From an uncultured Anaerolineae bacterium (GTDB lineage: Bacteria; Chloroflexota; Anaerolineae; Anaerolineales; Villigracilaceae), in contig CAIQVH010000016.1 in NCBI GenBank assembly GCA_903875215.1, forward strand, positions 124,001 through 188,000: a stretch of 64,000 nt of DNA. Direction: 5' to 3'. Positions 16,671-26,249 of the stretch are shown here, piece by piece. The notes beneath the pieces are model-generated. The model made no database searches. It was not told where the DNA came from and saw only the letters and a program-made list of their open reading frames with translations. A program made the position numbers and the translations under genes. Each line of letters starts with the position of its first letter. Positions within the stretch are counted from its first letter, which is position 1.

Positions 16671-17579
16671 TTAGGGCGTCGGGGTCAGCGACGGGGCTTC
16701 CAGGGCCGGCGCGCTGGGTGTGACTGTGGCTCCCGGGGTAATGGTCGGGGCGCTGGTTACCGTGGGGGTGACCAGATTGACGCGCACGATGATTTCCTGG
16801 CCGATAAAGATCGTATTCGCATCGGTCAATTTGTTCTTTGCGATGATGTCTTCTTCTGTGCTGTTAAATTGGGAAGCGATTCCTGCCAGTGTGTCACCTG
16901 CCTGGATGGTGTAGGTGATTTCTTTGCCGCGTGAGAGCGTGGTCAGATCAATTGGGGTGGGGGTCGGGCAGATCAGGCCGGGGTTGGGTAGGGTGATTTT
17001 TTGGCCGGGGGAAATGTTGTTGATGTCCAGATTCGGATTGAGGGCGGCAATGGTGCACAGGAAATCGTCTGCCAGACTGTATTTTTCTTTCAACGCGTAT
17101 AACGTGTCGCCGCTCTGAATCTCGTAGAGGAAGGGCGCCGATGCGGTGGGGGTCAGGGTGACGGTGGGCGTGGGCGTTTCGGTGGCTGTGCTGGTGGCAG
17201 TTGGACTGCTGGTGGGGGTGTAGGTCAGGGTGGGCGTGGGGGTGTCTGTGGCCAGCAGGGCAAGCAGGGGGCTGCCCTGGCTGAATATCCAGGTAATCAG
17301 GATGATGAGGCCGCCGACAATCAGCAGCGCAACCAGGCCCCAGATGATGAATGGGCCAATTTGCTGGCGTTTGCGATAGCTGGAAATCATCTGGGTGGGC
17401 GGTCGCTGGTGGATATAGGCGGGCGGCGCGGTTTTAGGCTGGGGTTTGGGTTCTTCCACCTCGGGTTTCGGCGGTTCGGGTTCGATCATTGCCTGGATAT
17501 CTGGAATGGCTTCTGCCGGCGGAGGCGGAGCGGGGGGTGTTTCCGCGTTATTTTTGCTGAGTGGTTTCTTCTGCAACAT
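16671..17579 (-). CDS. Membrane-anchored protein with two LysM domains
   Basis: A 302-aa bitopic protein. A Pro/Glu-rich cytoplasmic part (1-72) is followed by one membrane span (about 75-100, [19 protein letters not shown]) and a Thr/Pro-rich TPTxTxTP linker typical of Chloroflexota exported proteins. Two LysM repeats follow: [18 protein letters not shown] and [17 protein letters not shown], each ending in PGQKITLP- or GQEIIV-type segments. LysM binds GlcNAc-containing glycans, so a peptidoglycan contact outside the membrane is expected. AAGGAAG precedes the ATG. No enzymatic domain is visible. Confidence 0.85.
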   Translation of the reverse strand: MLQKKPLSKNNAETPPAPPPPAEAIPDIQAMIEPEPPKPEVEEPKPQPKTAPPAYIHQRPPTQMISSYRKRQQIGPFIIWGLVALLIVGGLIILITWIFSQGSPLLALLATDTPTPTLTYTPTSSPTATSTATETPTPTVTLTPTASAPFLYEIQSGDTLYALKEKYSLADDFLCTIAALNPNLDINNISPGQKITLPNPGLICPTPTPIDLTTLSRGKEITYTIQAGDTLAGIASQFNSTEEDIIAKNKLTDANTIFIGQEIIVRVNLVTPTVTSAPTITPGATVTPSAPALEAPSLTPTP

Positions 17580-17710
17580 GACAGCTTCCTTTTCGGTAGG
17601 GCGGCTGAAGGCCAGCTTCGCCGTGGATATATTTATTCTACCTGAAAAATGAATGTTTTTTTCATAAGAAATGTGCCCTGCCGTTCGGCTAAGCTGCGTT
17701 CCAGTTGGCT

Positions 17711-20659
17711 TTATGACAGGTGCGCGGCGTGGATTTTCAAGAAATGCCCGGTGTGACTGCGCTCGATCTGCATCACGTCTTCGGGAGTGCCTTCTGCGAT
17801 CAACTCTCCGCCCCGGTCGCCTCCCTCGGGACCCAGGTCAATGATCCAGTCGGCGACTTTGATGATGTCCAGGTTGTGTTCGATGATCAGCACCGAGTTC
17901 CCGGTATCCACCAGGCGTTGAATCACTTCGATCAGTTTATGCACATCGGCGGCATGCAGCCCCACCGAGGGTTCATCCAGCACGTACAGCGTGCGCCCGG
18001 TGGCGCGGCGCGAGAGTTCCTTCGAGAGTTTGACGCGTTGGGCTTCTCCGCCGCTCAGGGTGGTGGAGGGCTGCCCGATTTTGACGTAACCCAGCCCAAC
18101 TTCCTGCAACAGCCGCAGTTTGTTCATCATGGCCGGGAAGGCGCTGAAGAGCTCCAGCCCCTCCTCGACGGTCATATCGAGCACGTCGGCGATCGACTTG
18201 CCCTTGAAATGCACCTGCAGCGTCTCGCGGTTGAAGCGCGTGCCGTGGCAGATATCGCACGGGACGTAAATATCGGGCAGGAATTGCATTTCGATGCGCA
18301 GCATGCCCTGGCCCTGGCAGGCTTCGCAGCGCCCGCCATGCACATTAAACGAGAAACGTCCGGGCTTGTAGCCGCGTACCTTGCTTTCGGGCAGTTCCGC
18401 AAACAGTTTGCGGATCTCATCCCACATGCCGGTATAGGTGGCCGGGTTGGAGCGCGGTGACCGGCCAATGGGCGACTGATCGATTTCGATGATTTTATCC
18501 AGGTTGTCCACGCCGTCGAGGCGCTCGTGTTCGGCTGGCTGGGCGCGGGCGCCATTCAGTTGGGCGGCCAGCGCAGTGTAGAGAATATCGGTCATCAGGG
18601 TGGATTTACCGGAGCCGCTCACGCCGGTGATGCAGACCAGCTCTCCGAGCGGGATCTTGACGGTGAGATTTTTCAGGTTGTTTGCCCGCGCCCCGACAAT
18701 GGTCAGCGTTTTCCCGTTGCCCTTGCGCCGCTGATTGGGCACCGGCACCGAGAGTCGCCCCGATAAATAGGCGCCCGTCAGCGATTGGGGGTGGTTCAAA
18801 ATCGTTTCCGGGGTGCCCTCGGCGATGATTTCGCCGCCATGTGCCCCTGCCGCCGGGCCCAGGTCGATGATCCAGTCGGCGGTGCGGATGGTTTCGTCGT
18901 CGTGTTCGACCACCAGGACGGTGTTGCCCAGGTCGCGCAGCCCTTTCAGGGTTGCCAGCAGCCGGTCATTATCGCGCGGGTGCAGGCCAATGGACGGTTC
19001 ATCCAGCACGTAGAGCACGCCCACCAGCCGCGAACCGACCTGGGTGGCGAGACGAATTCTCTGGGCTTCGCCGCCGCTCAACGAAGCGGCAGAGCGGCGC
19101 AGGGTCAGGTAATCGAGACCGACATTGACGAGAAAGCCCAACCGGGCGACGATTTCCTTCAAAATCCGCTCGGAGATGGCCTGCTGGCGCGCGTTGAGCG
19201 GGGTTGCGGCTCCGGCCAGCTGCTCGGCCCATTCCAGCGAGCGGTTGATTGGCCACCCGGTCACCTCCAGGATATTCACGTCGCTGACGGTGACGGCCAG
19301 CGCTTCGGGGCGCAGGCGTTTCCCCAGGCAGACCGGGCAGGGCCGGTCGGTCATGTATTCGCTGATCTTGGATCGGATGTATTCCGAATTGGTTTCGCGG
19401 TAGCGCCGCTCCAGGTTGCCAATGATGCCTTCAAAAGCGGCGTCGAAGTTGGCGGTGCGGCCCTCGCGGTTGCGGTAGTGAACGCGCACGCGTTCACCCT
19501 TCGTCCCGCGCAGAACCACTTCCTGCTGCGCGGCGGTCAGTTCCTTGAAGGGCTTGTTTAAATCAATGTGATAGTGATGCGCCATTGCCTCGAGCATTTG
19601 CCAGTAATAGCCGGGATTGCCGTCCTCGCGGACGTTGCTCCACTCCATCGCGATCAGCGCCCCGTCGGTCAGTGACTTTTCCGGGTCGATCACCCGCTCC
19701 GGGTCAATTTCCAGCTTCGAGCCCAGTCCCTGGCACTCGGGGCAGGCGCCTTGCGGCGTGTTGAACGAAAACGTGCGCGGCTCAATTTCTGTTAACGAGA
19801 CGCCGTGCTCGGGGCAGGAGAGATTTTCAGAGAATAACATGTCAAAAGTCGAAGGTCGAATGTCTTTTTCCTGGTTGACGTTTGACTTTTGACCTTCGAC
19901 GCTGCTTTTTGGGCCTTCGACAATTGACACCGTGACATACCCCTCCCCAAACTTCAACGCCGTCTCCACCGAATCCGTCAACCGCGTCCGGGCCTGATTC
20001 TCGTCCTCGCTGGATTCCGGGCGGCTGATGACGAGACGATCCACCACGGCGTCGATGTTGTGCTGTTTATAGCGATCCAGCTCGATTTCATCATCCAGGC
20101 TGACAACTTTGCCATCCACCCGGGCGCGGACAAACCCGGCTTTGCGGATTTCCTCGAAAACAGCCTGGTAGGTGCCTTTGCGTCCGCGCACCACCGGCGC
20201 CAGGATCAGGATGCGCGTGCCAGTCTCCAGCTTTTCAATCGCTTCGACAATCTCCTGCGCCGATTGCTTGACCACCTCCCGGCCGCAGACCGGGCAGTGC
20301 GGCGTGCCGACGCGCGCGTATAAAAGCCGCAGATAGTCGTAGATTTCGGTAACGGTGCCTACTGTCGAGCGTGGGTTGTGGCTGGTTGATTTCTGGTCGA
20401 TCGAAACAGCGGGAGAAAGCCCCTCGATGTAATCCACATCCGGTTTTTCCATCTGCCCGATGAATTGGCGAGCGTAGGCCGAGAGCGATTCGACGTAGCG
20501 GCGCTGGCCCTCGGCGAAGATGGTGTCGAAAGCGAGCGAAGACTTTCCGGAGCCGGAAAGGCCGGTGATGACGACAAATTTATCGCGCGGGATTTCAACG
20601 GTGATGTTCTTCAGGTTATGCTGGCGGGCGCCAACGACACGGATCACATTTTGGGGCAT
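17711..20659 (-). CDS. uvrA: UvrABC excinuclease subunit A
   Basis: Damage-recognition ATPase of nucleotide excision repair (982 aa, about 40 longer than usual). There are two ABC ATPase halves: Walker [13 protein letters not shown] near residue 33 and [11 protein letters not shown] near 650, each with an LSGGEAQR signature. Zinc motifs are CPEHG...CPECQG and CEACQGQG...CDICHG; the first has His in place of one Cys. Part of the extra length (about residues 246-274) comes from a palindromic repeat insert shared with argS. Confidence 0.96.
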   Translation of the reverse strand: MPQNVIRVVGARQHNLKNITVEIPRDKFVVITGLSGSGKSSLAFDTIFAEGQRRYVESLSAYARQFIGQMEKPDVDYIEGLSPAVSIDQKSTSHNPRSTVGTVTEIYDYLRLLYARVGTPHCPVCGREVVKQSAQEIVEAIEKLETGTRILILAPVVRGRKGTYQAVFEEIRKAGFVRARVDGKVVSLDDEIELDRYKQHNIDAVVDRLVISRPESSEDENQARTRLTDSVETALKFGEGYVTVSIVEGPKSSVEGQKSNVNQEKDIRPSTFDMLFSENLSCPEHGVSLTEIEPRTFSFNTPQGACPECQGLGSKLEIDPERVIDPEKSLTDGALIAMEWSNVREDGNPGYYWQMLEAMAHHYHIDLNKPFKELTAAQQEVVLRGTKGERVRVHYRNREGRTANFDAAFEGIIGNLERRYRETNSEYIRSKISEYMTDRPCPVCLGKRLRPEALAVTVSDVNILEVTGWPINRSLEWAEQLAGAATPLNARQQAISERILKEIVARLGFLVNVGLDYLTLRRSAASLSGGEAQRIRLATQVGSRLVGVLYVLDEPSIGLHPRDNDRLLATLKGLRDLGNTVLVVEHDDETIRTADWIIDLGPAAGAHGGEIIAEGTPETILNHPQSLTGAYLSGRLSVPVPNQRRKGNGKTLTIVGARANNLKNLTVKIPLGELVCITGVSGSGKSTLMTDILYTALAAQLNGARAQPAEHERLDGVDNLDKIIEIDQSPIGRSPRSNPATYTGMWDEIRKLFAELPESKVRGYKPGRFSFNVHGGRCEACQGQGMLRIEMQFLPDIYVPCDICHGTRFNRETLQVHFKGKSIADVLDMTVEEGLELFSAFPAMMNKLRLLQEVGLGYVKIGQPSTTLSGGEAQRVKLSKELSRRATGRTLYVLDEPSVGLHAADVHKLIEVIQRLVDTGNSVLIIEHNLDIIKVADWIIDLGPEGGDRGGELIAEGTPEDVMQIERSHTGHFLKIHAAHLS
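19841..19921. repeat. Palindromic GTCRAAN-heptad element inside uvrA
   Basis: Left arm 19841-19864 (GTCAAAA, GTCGAAG, GTCGAAT, GTC) and right arm 19877-19900, whose complement is GTCGAAG, GTCAAAA, GTCAAAC, GTC. All six arm mismatches are transitions. Degenerate further copies run to 19921. In frame it encodes SVEGQKSN...DIRPSTFD, matching the peptide encoded by the argS element. The insert lies just before the first zinc motif of UvrA. Confidence 0.82.
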
Positions 20660-20703
20660 AAAAACACCTATTATGGGTAAAGGGCTGATTATCAGGACTT
20701 TGA

Positions 20704-20712
20704 ATTATAGCA
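20704..20712 (-). promoter_or_regulatory. uvrA promoter (extended -10)
   Basis: Minus-strand TGC TATAAT (TATAAT at 20704-20709, TGC at 20710-20712), 45 bp before the uvrA ATG. No -35 at standard spacing. No SOS-type operator was recognised. Confidence 0.5.
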
Positions 20713-20790
20713 CATACGTTTTATGTTTTGCGCAAATAGTTACCGGGGCATGCAAAGTCAGGGGTTTTGTTGTAATTATTGAATATAAAA

Positions 20791-20818
20791 TTGACAATCT
20801 TGAATGGATGGCTATAAT
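20791..20818 (+). promoter_or_regulatory. Promoter of the MFS transporter gene
   Basis: Near-consensus TTGACA (20791-20796), a 16-bp spacer and TATAAT (20813-20818). One of the strongest promoters in the window, about 85 bp before the start codon at 20903 and divergent from uvrA. Confidence 0.8.
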
Positions 20819-20902
20819 AAATGAAAATACACAAAAATAAACTTCTGTTTTTTGATCGCCTGGCTCAGGCGTCAGGCTGGGAAATTCACTAAAGGAAAAC
20901 GA

Positions 20903-22129
20903 ATGCAAACCAAAACTCCCTTGCTGACCAGAACCCTGGTTGTGCTGCTGGTCAGCATGATTGCGGCGAATATTGGCGGGCAAATGTATGGGCCGCTCCT
21001 GCCGCTCTACGTCCAGCAGCTGGGCGCAGATATGAACCAGATTGGCCTGTTCTTCACGCTATCCATGATTGCCCCGTTGTTGTTCCAGATCCTTGGCGGC
21101 TGGCTTTCCGATTCTATTGGGCGCGTCCAGGCCATGGCGATTGGCAGTGTGGCGGGGCTGGCTGGTTATGTTATTTTTGTCATTGCTCCCAATTGGGGCT
21201 GGCTGCTGCTTGCCATGATCGGTTTGTCGGTGGCGACCTCTTTCGTCGGCCCCAGCTTTCAGGCCCTGATTGCCGAGGAAGCTCCGCCAGAATCGCGCGG
21301 AAAAGTCTTCGGTATTGTCCAGGGCCTTTTTTTGGTGGTGGGCGTGATCGGCGCGCCGCTTGGCGGCTGGCTGGCCGATGGCTATGGCTTTCGCAAGATG
21401 TTCATCGTTGCCACCCTTCTCTATGGCATTGCCACCATCATCCGGTTGTGGATGGCCCGCAAAATCCGCAGCGAACAAGCCCATTCCGTTGAAAAACCCT
21501 CCTTTGCCCAGCTGAAAATGACCATCGCCACCATCACCGGGCTGTTGGTGGCGGGCGGCATAGTGACCTGGATTTTCATCACAGATGGCGTCAGCGATGT
21601 CACTTTCAGCATGGTTGGCAACCTGTTTCCGCTTTACTTGAACAATATCGTCGGCATTTCCAAAACCCAGCTTGGCATCCTTGGCGCTATCACCTCGATT
21701 GCAGCCATGATCTTCATGATGCCCGGCGGGATGCTCTCGGACAAATATGGCGAGCGCGTGGGCATCATCCTTGGCAACCTTTTGGCCGGCGGTGCAATCT
21801 TCCTCATGCTAAACGTCCAGAGTTTTATCTATTTTATTGCCGCCTGGGCCTTGCTCGGCATTGGGCAGGCCTTCACAGGTCCGGCCTACAGTGCCCTGAT
21901 TACCCGCGCCATTCCCAACAAAGTGCGCGGCACTGCCTTTGGGCTGTTTTCCACCAGCCTGGGAATCATCTCGCTGCCCGCGCCTTATATCGGCGTCATG
22001 CTCTGGGAGCAATTTGGGCCGCGCGTGCCCTTCTACATTCCGCTCGCTGCCATGCTGCTGATGTTGCCCATCATCTGGGTCAAATTCTACTTACCCAGGG
22101 ACGAAAAAGCAGCAAGCGTGGAAAGCTGA
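20903..22129 (+). CDS. Major facilitator superfamily transporter
   Basis: A 408-aa integral membrane protein with 12 predicted helices in two halves. MFS loop motifs are GGWLSDSIGRVQAM after helix 2 and GGMLSDKYGERVG in the second half. Substrate is not evident; multidrug or sugar efflux types look like this. The frame is open from 20852, but AAGGA (20892-20896) supports ATG 20903 (MQTKTPL). It has its own strong promoter, and no convincing terminator follows. Confidence 0.85.
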   Translation: MQTKTPLLTRTLVVLLVSMIAANIGGQMYGPLLPLYVQQLGADMNQIGLFFTLSMIAPLLFQILGGWLSDSIGRVQAMAIGSVAGLAGYVIFVIAPNWGWLLLAMIGLSVATSFVGPSFQALIAEEAPPESRGKVFGIVQGLFLVVGVIGAPLGGWLADGYGFRKMFIVATLLYGIATIIRLWMARKIRSEQAHSVEKPSFAQLKMTIATITGLLVAGGIVTWIFITDGVSDVTFSMVGNLFPLYLNNIVGISKTQLGILGAITSIAAMIFMMPGGMLSDKYGERVGIILGNLLAGGAIFLMLNVQSFIYFIAAWALLGIGQAFTGPAYSALITRAIPNKVRGTAFGLFSTSLGIISLPAPYIGVMLWEQFGPRVPFYIPLAAMLLMLPIIWVKFYLPRDEKAASVES

Positions 22130-22251
22130 AATCTCAACAGGATCCACCCGTTTCAGCGGCAATTCTCCAGGGGCCAGGGCGAAAAATGGAAAGCGGGCAG
22201 GGAACACCTGCGCCGGGGCCGGACAATGTTCCGGGGCCGTTTGACTGCGCG

Positions 22252-22260
22252 TGATATACT
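22252..22260 (+). promoter_or_regulatory. Possible extended -10 promoter of the sigma-factor operon
   Basis: TGA TATACT at 22252-22260, about 70 bp before the sigma gene. No -35 at the usual distance. The rest of 22130-22328 holds only weak inverted repeats. Confidence 0.4.
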
Positions 22261-22328
22261 CGGAAAATTCTAGAAACTTCTAAAATCCGGCGGGGTTACT
22301 ATTTTCAACCGCCGGTAGGATTTTTGTC

Positions 22329-22889
22329 TTGGCTGAATTTCAGAATGACGATGAAATCCTGGCGCTGGCGGCCCAGGGAGACCGCGAGGCCTTTGGCTGG
22401 TTGTACGAGCGGTATATAGACCGGATTTTTAATTACGTCTATTATCGTACCGGCAATGTCAGCGACGCGGAAGATTTAACGGCGCGTGTGTTTCAGCGGG
22501 CCATGAATCACATTGTCAATTATGCCGATCGGGGTGTGCCGTTTTCTGCCTGGTTGTACCGGATTGCCCACAACCTGGTTGCCAACTGGCACCGTGATCG
22601 CAGCCGCCGGCAGGAAATCCCGCTTTCGGATGCGCCGCTCGTGGCGCGGGGCGATCATCCGGAAAGCAACCTGGTGCATACCCAGCAGCAGGAATCTTTA
22701 CTCAAGCTGATTCGTTCTTTGCCGGCTGAGCGGCAGACCCTGTTGATTTTGAAGTTTGTGGAACACCTTTCTAATGCGGAGATCGGCGAGATCATGGGTC
22801 GCAGTGAAGGCGCAGTGAAAAGCCTTTATCATCGGACGTTGCTGGCGATGCGCGATCAAATCGGTGATGTGGAAGAATATTCTGATTAG
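22329..22889 (+). CDS. ECF-type RNA polymerase sigma factor
   Basis: A 186-aa sigma-70 family protein. Region 2 (FGWLYERYIDRIFNYVYYRTGNVSDAEDLTARVF, about 23-56) has the DAEDLT core motif, and region 4 (LPAERQTLLILKFVEHLSNAEIGEIMGRSEGAVKSLYHRTL) has the helix-turn-helix. The start is TTG at 22329, eight bases after AGGA; the first ATG is far inside region 2. It shares an operon with a DegV protein and a small one-TM protein. No canonical anti-sigma gene with a zinc motif is adjacent. Confidence 0.9.
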   Translation: MAEFQNDDEILALAAQGDREAFGWLYERYIDRIFNYVYYRTGNVSDAEDLTARVFQRAMNHIVNYADRGVPFSAWLYRIAHNLVANWHRDRSRRQEIPLSDAPLVARGDHPESNLVHTQQQESLLKLIRSLPAERQTLLILKFVEHLSNAEIGEIMGRSEGAVKSLYHRTLLAMRDQIGDVEEYSD

Positions 22890-22900
22890 GAGACAGGCTT

Positions 22901-23743
22901 ATGTTACGAATTGTGACCGACGGTGCCGCAGATTTGCCAGTTAGCTGGCTCACGGAATACGATATCCAGATGATACCGGTCAACATTCATTTTGGCGAGA
23001 AAACATACCTCCAAAATGTCGAGTTGGATAATGCCGGGTTTTATCGCCTGGTGGATGAAACCAGGAAAGTCCCGAAGACTTCGCAGCCCTCGCCGCACCA
23101 GTTTACCGAGTTTTACAAGAAAATCGCCAACCCGGGGGATACCATTCTTTCCATCCATGTCACCAGCAAGCTCTCGGGCACTTATGCTTCGGCGGTGGCG
23201 GCGGGCCGGGAATTGACCGATACCTTCAACGTTATCCCGTTTGATTCGATGACCGGCTCGGCGGCGATCGGGATTCTGTGCCGTGAAGCCCGCCTGCTGG
23301 AACGCGCTGGTCAGCCCATTGAACAGATCTTGCATAAGCTGGAGCAGATGCGCGCCCACAGTGGTGTGATTCTAGCCCTGGACACATTGGAATACGCCCG
23401 CATGAGCGGCCGTGTGGGTACTTTGCAGGCTGCGCTGGCTTCTGCGCTTAACGTCAAGCCGATCGCGGTACTAAAAGATGGCGCACTCAATATGGTCGAG
23501 AAAATTCGCACGCGCAAAGGTTCGCTGGACAGAATCCTGGAAATGGTCAAGGAAGAAGTTGGCGACCGTGAAGTATTGATGTCGGTGGTGCATGCTCGTG
23601 ATCCGCAAGCTGGCGCTGACCTGTTGGAGCGTGTCCGGGCCACCTTCAACACCCGCGATTTGTTCCTGACGGATTTATCGATTTCCGTGGCCGCCAACCT
23701 TGGCCCGGGAACAGTGGGAATCATCTTTTTCCCTGTGGAGTGA
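22901..23743 (+). CDS. DegV family fatty-acid-binding protein
   Basis: Soluble 280-aa lipid-binding protein of the DegV/FakB family. These proteins hold a fatty acid for phosphorylation by a FakA-type kinase (not in this window). Typical features: IVTDGAADLP at the N-terminus, PKTSQPSPHQFTEFY near residue 60 (TSQPS fatty-acid carboxylate site), ISVHVTSKLSGTY (here SIHVTSKLSGTYAS) and LDTLEYARMSGRVG near 155. GGAGA precedes ATG 22901. Start and stop are 11 bp from the sigma gene and next to the following gene. A second paralogue is at 59527. Confidence 0.9.
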   Translation: MLRIVTDGAADLPVSWLTEYDIQMIPVNIHFGEKTYLQNVELDNAGFYRLVDETRKVPKTSQPSPHQFTEFYKKIANPGDTILSIHVTSKLSGTYASAVAAGRELTDTFNVIPFDSMTGSAAIGILCREARLLERAGQPIEQILHKLEQMRAHSGVILALDTLEYARMSGRVGTLQAALASALNVKPIAVLKDGALNMVEKIRTRKGSLDRILEMVKEEVGDREVLMSVVHARDPQAGADLLERVRATFNTRDLFLTDLSISVAANLGPGTVGIIFFPVE

Positions 23744-23748
23744 GTTTC

Positions 23749-24012
23749 ATGATGGCATCTCTTAAGCCGGCGGAAACAGCTGAATCTTTTGAAGAGGAGT
23801 TGCAGGCCATCCTGCGACCTGTTCGCCCCTCTCGAAAATTTGTCCAGACGGTGCGCCAACGGATCCATTTTACGCCGCCCGTCAGGCTGGCGGTCAAACC
23901 GCCTGAATCACGCCGCTATTTGCTGATTCTGGGCGGGGTGCTTTCGGTCAGCCTGCTCTTGATAACAACCGTCCGCGCTGTTTTTTACCTGGTCAATCGT
24001 TCAAGAGTCTAA
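23749..24012 (+). CDS. Small single-pass membrane protein (87 aa)
   Basis: Cytoplasmic N-terminal part of about 55 residues (AETAESFEEELQAILRPVRPSRKFVQTVRQRI), one membrane span (about 60-80, LLILGGVLSVSLLLITTV) and a short basic tail. ATG 23749 is chosen because GGAG lies eight bases upstream; GTG 23740 is a poorer option. It closes the sigma-DegV operon. Topology resembles a minimal membrane-bound regulator, so a role as sigma-factor partner is conceivable but not shown by any motif. Confidence 0.65.
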   Translation: MMASLKPAETAESFEEELQAILRPVRPSRKFVQTVRQRIHFTPPVRLAVKPPESRRYLLILGGVLSVSLLLITTVRAVFYLVNRSRV

Positions 24013-24015
24013 ATC

Positions 24016-24052
24016 AAACCTCCGCGTTCTGTGAAGAACGCGGAGGTTTTTT
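24016..24052. terminator. Bidirectional intrinsic terminator
   Basis: Perfect 12-bp stem CCTCCGCGTTCT (24019-24030) with 24035-24046 and loop GTGA, followed by six T on the plus strand and by AAA on the other side. It serves the sigma operon and the converging ppk. Confidence 0.92.
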
Positions 24053-24053
24053 C

Positions 24054-26171
24054 TCAAGCCTTTTTGCCCTGGCGGTAGTTCATTAACCAATCCTGCACAT
24101 CCACCTGCTCATCCTGCGGTTTCAGGCGGGTGTAGGTGCCATCGGGTTTCATCAGGCGTGTGCGCAGGTTATCCTTCAGATACGTGGCCAGCACATTGTC
24201 CCGGATGTGGCGGATATGGTCGGGTTTTTCGAGCGGAAAAACCACCTCCACGCGATGATCGAGGTTGCGGGGCATAAGATCTGCGCTGCCCAGGTAGATT
24301 TCTTCTTTCCCGTTATTGTGAAAATAATAAATGCGGCTGTGTTCGAGATAGCGCCCGACCACACTCGCCACGCGGATGTTTTCGCTGACGCCTTTTACGC
24401 CCGGGCGCAGGCAGCAAATTCCCCGCACCAGCAGATCTACCTTGACGCCAGCCTGTGAAGCCTGGTACAGCAGCTGGATCATGGCCGAATCAGCCACCGA
24501 GTTGACCTTGAAAATGAGATGCGCTTTCAGCCCGGCTCGCGCGTGATCCATCTCTCGTTCGATCAGCGCTTCCAGCCGCTGGCGCAGGTTCACCGGCGCG
24601 ATCAGCAGTTTTTTGTAATCCTGCTTGGTCGAATAACCGGTCAGATAGTTGAACAGGTCGGTCGCGTCGGCGCCGGTATCTTCGTCGCAGGTGAAAATGC
24701 CCACATCTTCGTAAATGCGCGCGGTGGAGGGGTTGTAATTCCCGGTGGCAAGATGCAAATAGCGGCGGATGCCTTCCCCTTCTTTGCGCACCACCATGGC
24801 GATCTTACTGTGCGTTTTCAGGCCCACCAGCCCGTAGACGACGTGCACCCCGGCCTGTTCCAGCGTCCGCGCCCAGCCGATGTTGCTCTCCTCGTCGAAG
24901 CGCGCTTTCAACTCGACCAGCACCGCCACCTGTTTGCCACGTTCCGAGGCCTCGAGCAGCGCTTCCACCACGGGAGAGTTTTGCCCAACCCGGTAGAGCG
25001 TCTGCTTGATGGCCAGCACCTGCGGGTCGCGGGCGGCGGCATTCAAAAAGTCAATCACGGGCGCAAAAGAGTCGTAGGGGTGGTGCAGCAGGATGTTTTC
25101 CTGCCGGATGGCGTCAAACAAATCGCCCGGCGCTGTCACCTGCCGGAATTGCGGAGGAATGAACGGTTTCTGTGAAGCGTACTTCAGGTCGTGCAATTCC
25201 ACATGATTGTAGATCTGCCACAGGCTGACCAGTCCCAGCGGGCTGTTTTGCACATACAGGTCGGCTGCGCGTACTTCAAGGTTGTCCAACAGCAGCTCAC
25301 GGATTTCGGCGGGCATCTGCTCATAGATGGCCACCTGCACCACCGAGCCAAATTTGCGCCGCCGGATGCTGGCTTGCATGCTCTCCAACAGGTCATCCGC
25401 TTCCAGTTCCTGGATCTCCACATCCGCGTCGCGGATGATGCGGAAGGGGTGCGCCGAGACGATTTCCATGCCGGGGAAGAGCAGCCCCAGGTTGGCGATG
25501 ATGATCTGCTCCAGCCAGACGAAGTAATGCTGGCGCGGTATGGTGCCATCACGGCGCTCTCCGCCTGAGGAGCGTTTGAGCGGCACCAGGCGCGGCAGGG
25601 TATCGGGCACTTTCAGGCGGGCGAACTTTTCGTTCCCCTTGCGGTCGCGGATGACAATGGCCAGGTTCAGGCTCAGGTTCGAGATGTGTGGAAAAGGATG
25701 CCCGGGGTCGAGCGCCAGCGGCGTCAGCACCGGGAAAACCACCTCGCGAAAATACAGATCCAGTTTTTCCTGCTGACTGCGGTTCAGTTTGGCATAATCC
25801 AGAACATGGACTCCCGATTTTTCCAGCCTGGGCAGGAGTTTCTGGTGCAGGCAGTGCTGGGCAGCGTTGTACAGTTCGTTGGCTTGCTTGCGAATGGCGG
25901 CCAGCACATCGCGCGGCATCAGACCGTCGGCGGTCACATCCAGGATATGGGCTTCCACCTGCTTCCGGATGCCGGAAACGCGCACCATGAAGAATTCATC
26001 CATGTTTGAGCCAAAGATGGCCAGGAACTTGATGCGCTCAAGCAGTGGATTATGCTCATCCTGCGCTTCCTCCAGCACGCGGCGCTGGAATTCGAGCAGG
26101 CTCAGCTCACGATTAATATATAAAACTGGGTCAGAAAGTGTCAGAGACGGGTCATTGGGGGGCAGCACCAT
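24054..26171 (-). CDS. ppk: Polyphosphate kinase 1
   Basis: Transfers the gamma-phosphate of ATP reversibly to polyphosphate (705 aa). Features: N-terminal YINRELSLLEFQRRVLEEA and FGSNMDEFFMVRVSG, middle GHPFPHISNLSLNL, and the phospholipase-D-like catalytic half with GLKTHSKIAMV (His454 is the expected phosphohistidine), LATGNYNPSTARIYEDVG and a second motif SADLMPRNLDHRVEV. AGGTGA precedes the ATG. The stop lies directly at a bidirectional terminator. A CHAD protein gene lies 78 bp upstream on the same strand. Confidence 0.95.
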   Translation of the reverse strand: MVLPPNDPSLTLSDPVLYINRELSLLEFQRRVLEEAQDEHNPLLERIKFLAIFGSNMDEFFMVRVSGIRKQVEAHILDVTADGLMPRDVLAAIRKQANELYNAAQHCLHQKLLPRLEKSGVHVLDYAKLNRSQQEKLDLYFREVVFPVLTPLALDPGHPFPHISNLSLNLAIVIRDRKGNEKFARLKVPDTLPRLVPLKRSSGGERRDGTIPRQHYFVWLEQIIIANLGLLFPGMEIVSAHPFRIIRDADVEIQELEADDLLESMQASIRRRKFGSVVQVAIYEQMPAEIRELLLDNLEVRAADLYVQNSPLGLVSLWQIYNHVELHDLKYASQKPFIPPQFRQVTAPGDLFDAIRQENILLHHPYDSFAPVIDFLNAAARDPQVLAIKQTLYRVGQNSPVVEALLEASERGKQVAVLVELKARFDEESNIGWARTLEQAGVHVVYGLVGLKTHSKIAMVVRKEGEGIRRYLHLATGNYNPSTARIYEDVGIFTCDEDTGADATDLFNYLTGYSTKQDYKKLLIAPVNLRQRLEALIEREMDHARAGLKAHLIFKVNSVADSAMIQLLYQASQAGVKVDLLVRGICCLRPGVKGVSENIRVASVVGRYLEHSRIYYFHNNGKEEIYLGSADLMPRNLDHRVEVVFPLEKPDHIRHIRDNVLATYLKDNLRTRLMKPDGTYTRLKPQDEQVDVQDWLMNYRQGKKA

Positions 26172-26249
26172 ACTTCACCTGGAAAAGAAAATGGAAAACT
26201 CCGCGCAGAATCCAATCTTATCACCAAACCACGAAACCTACCTGCTTAG

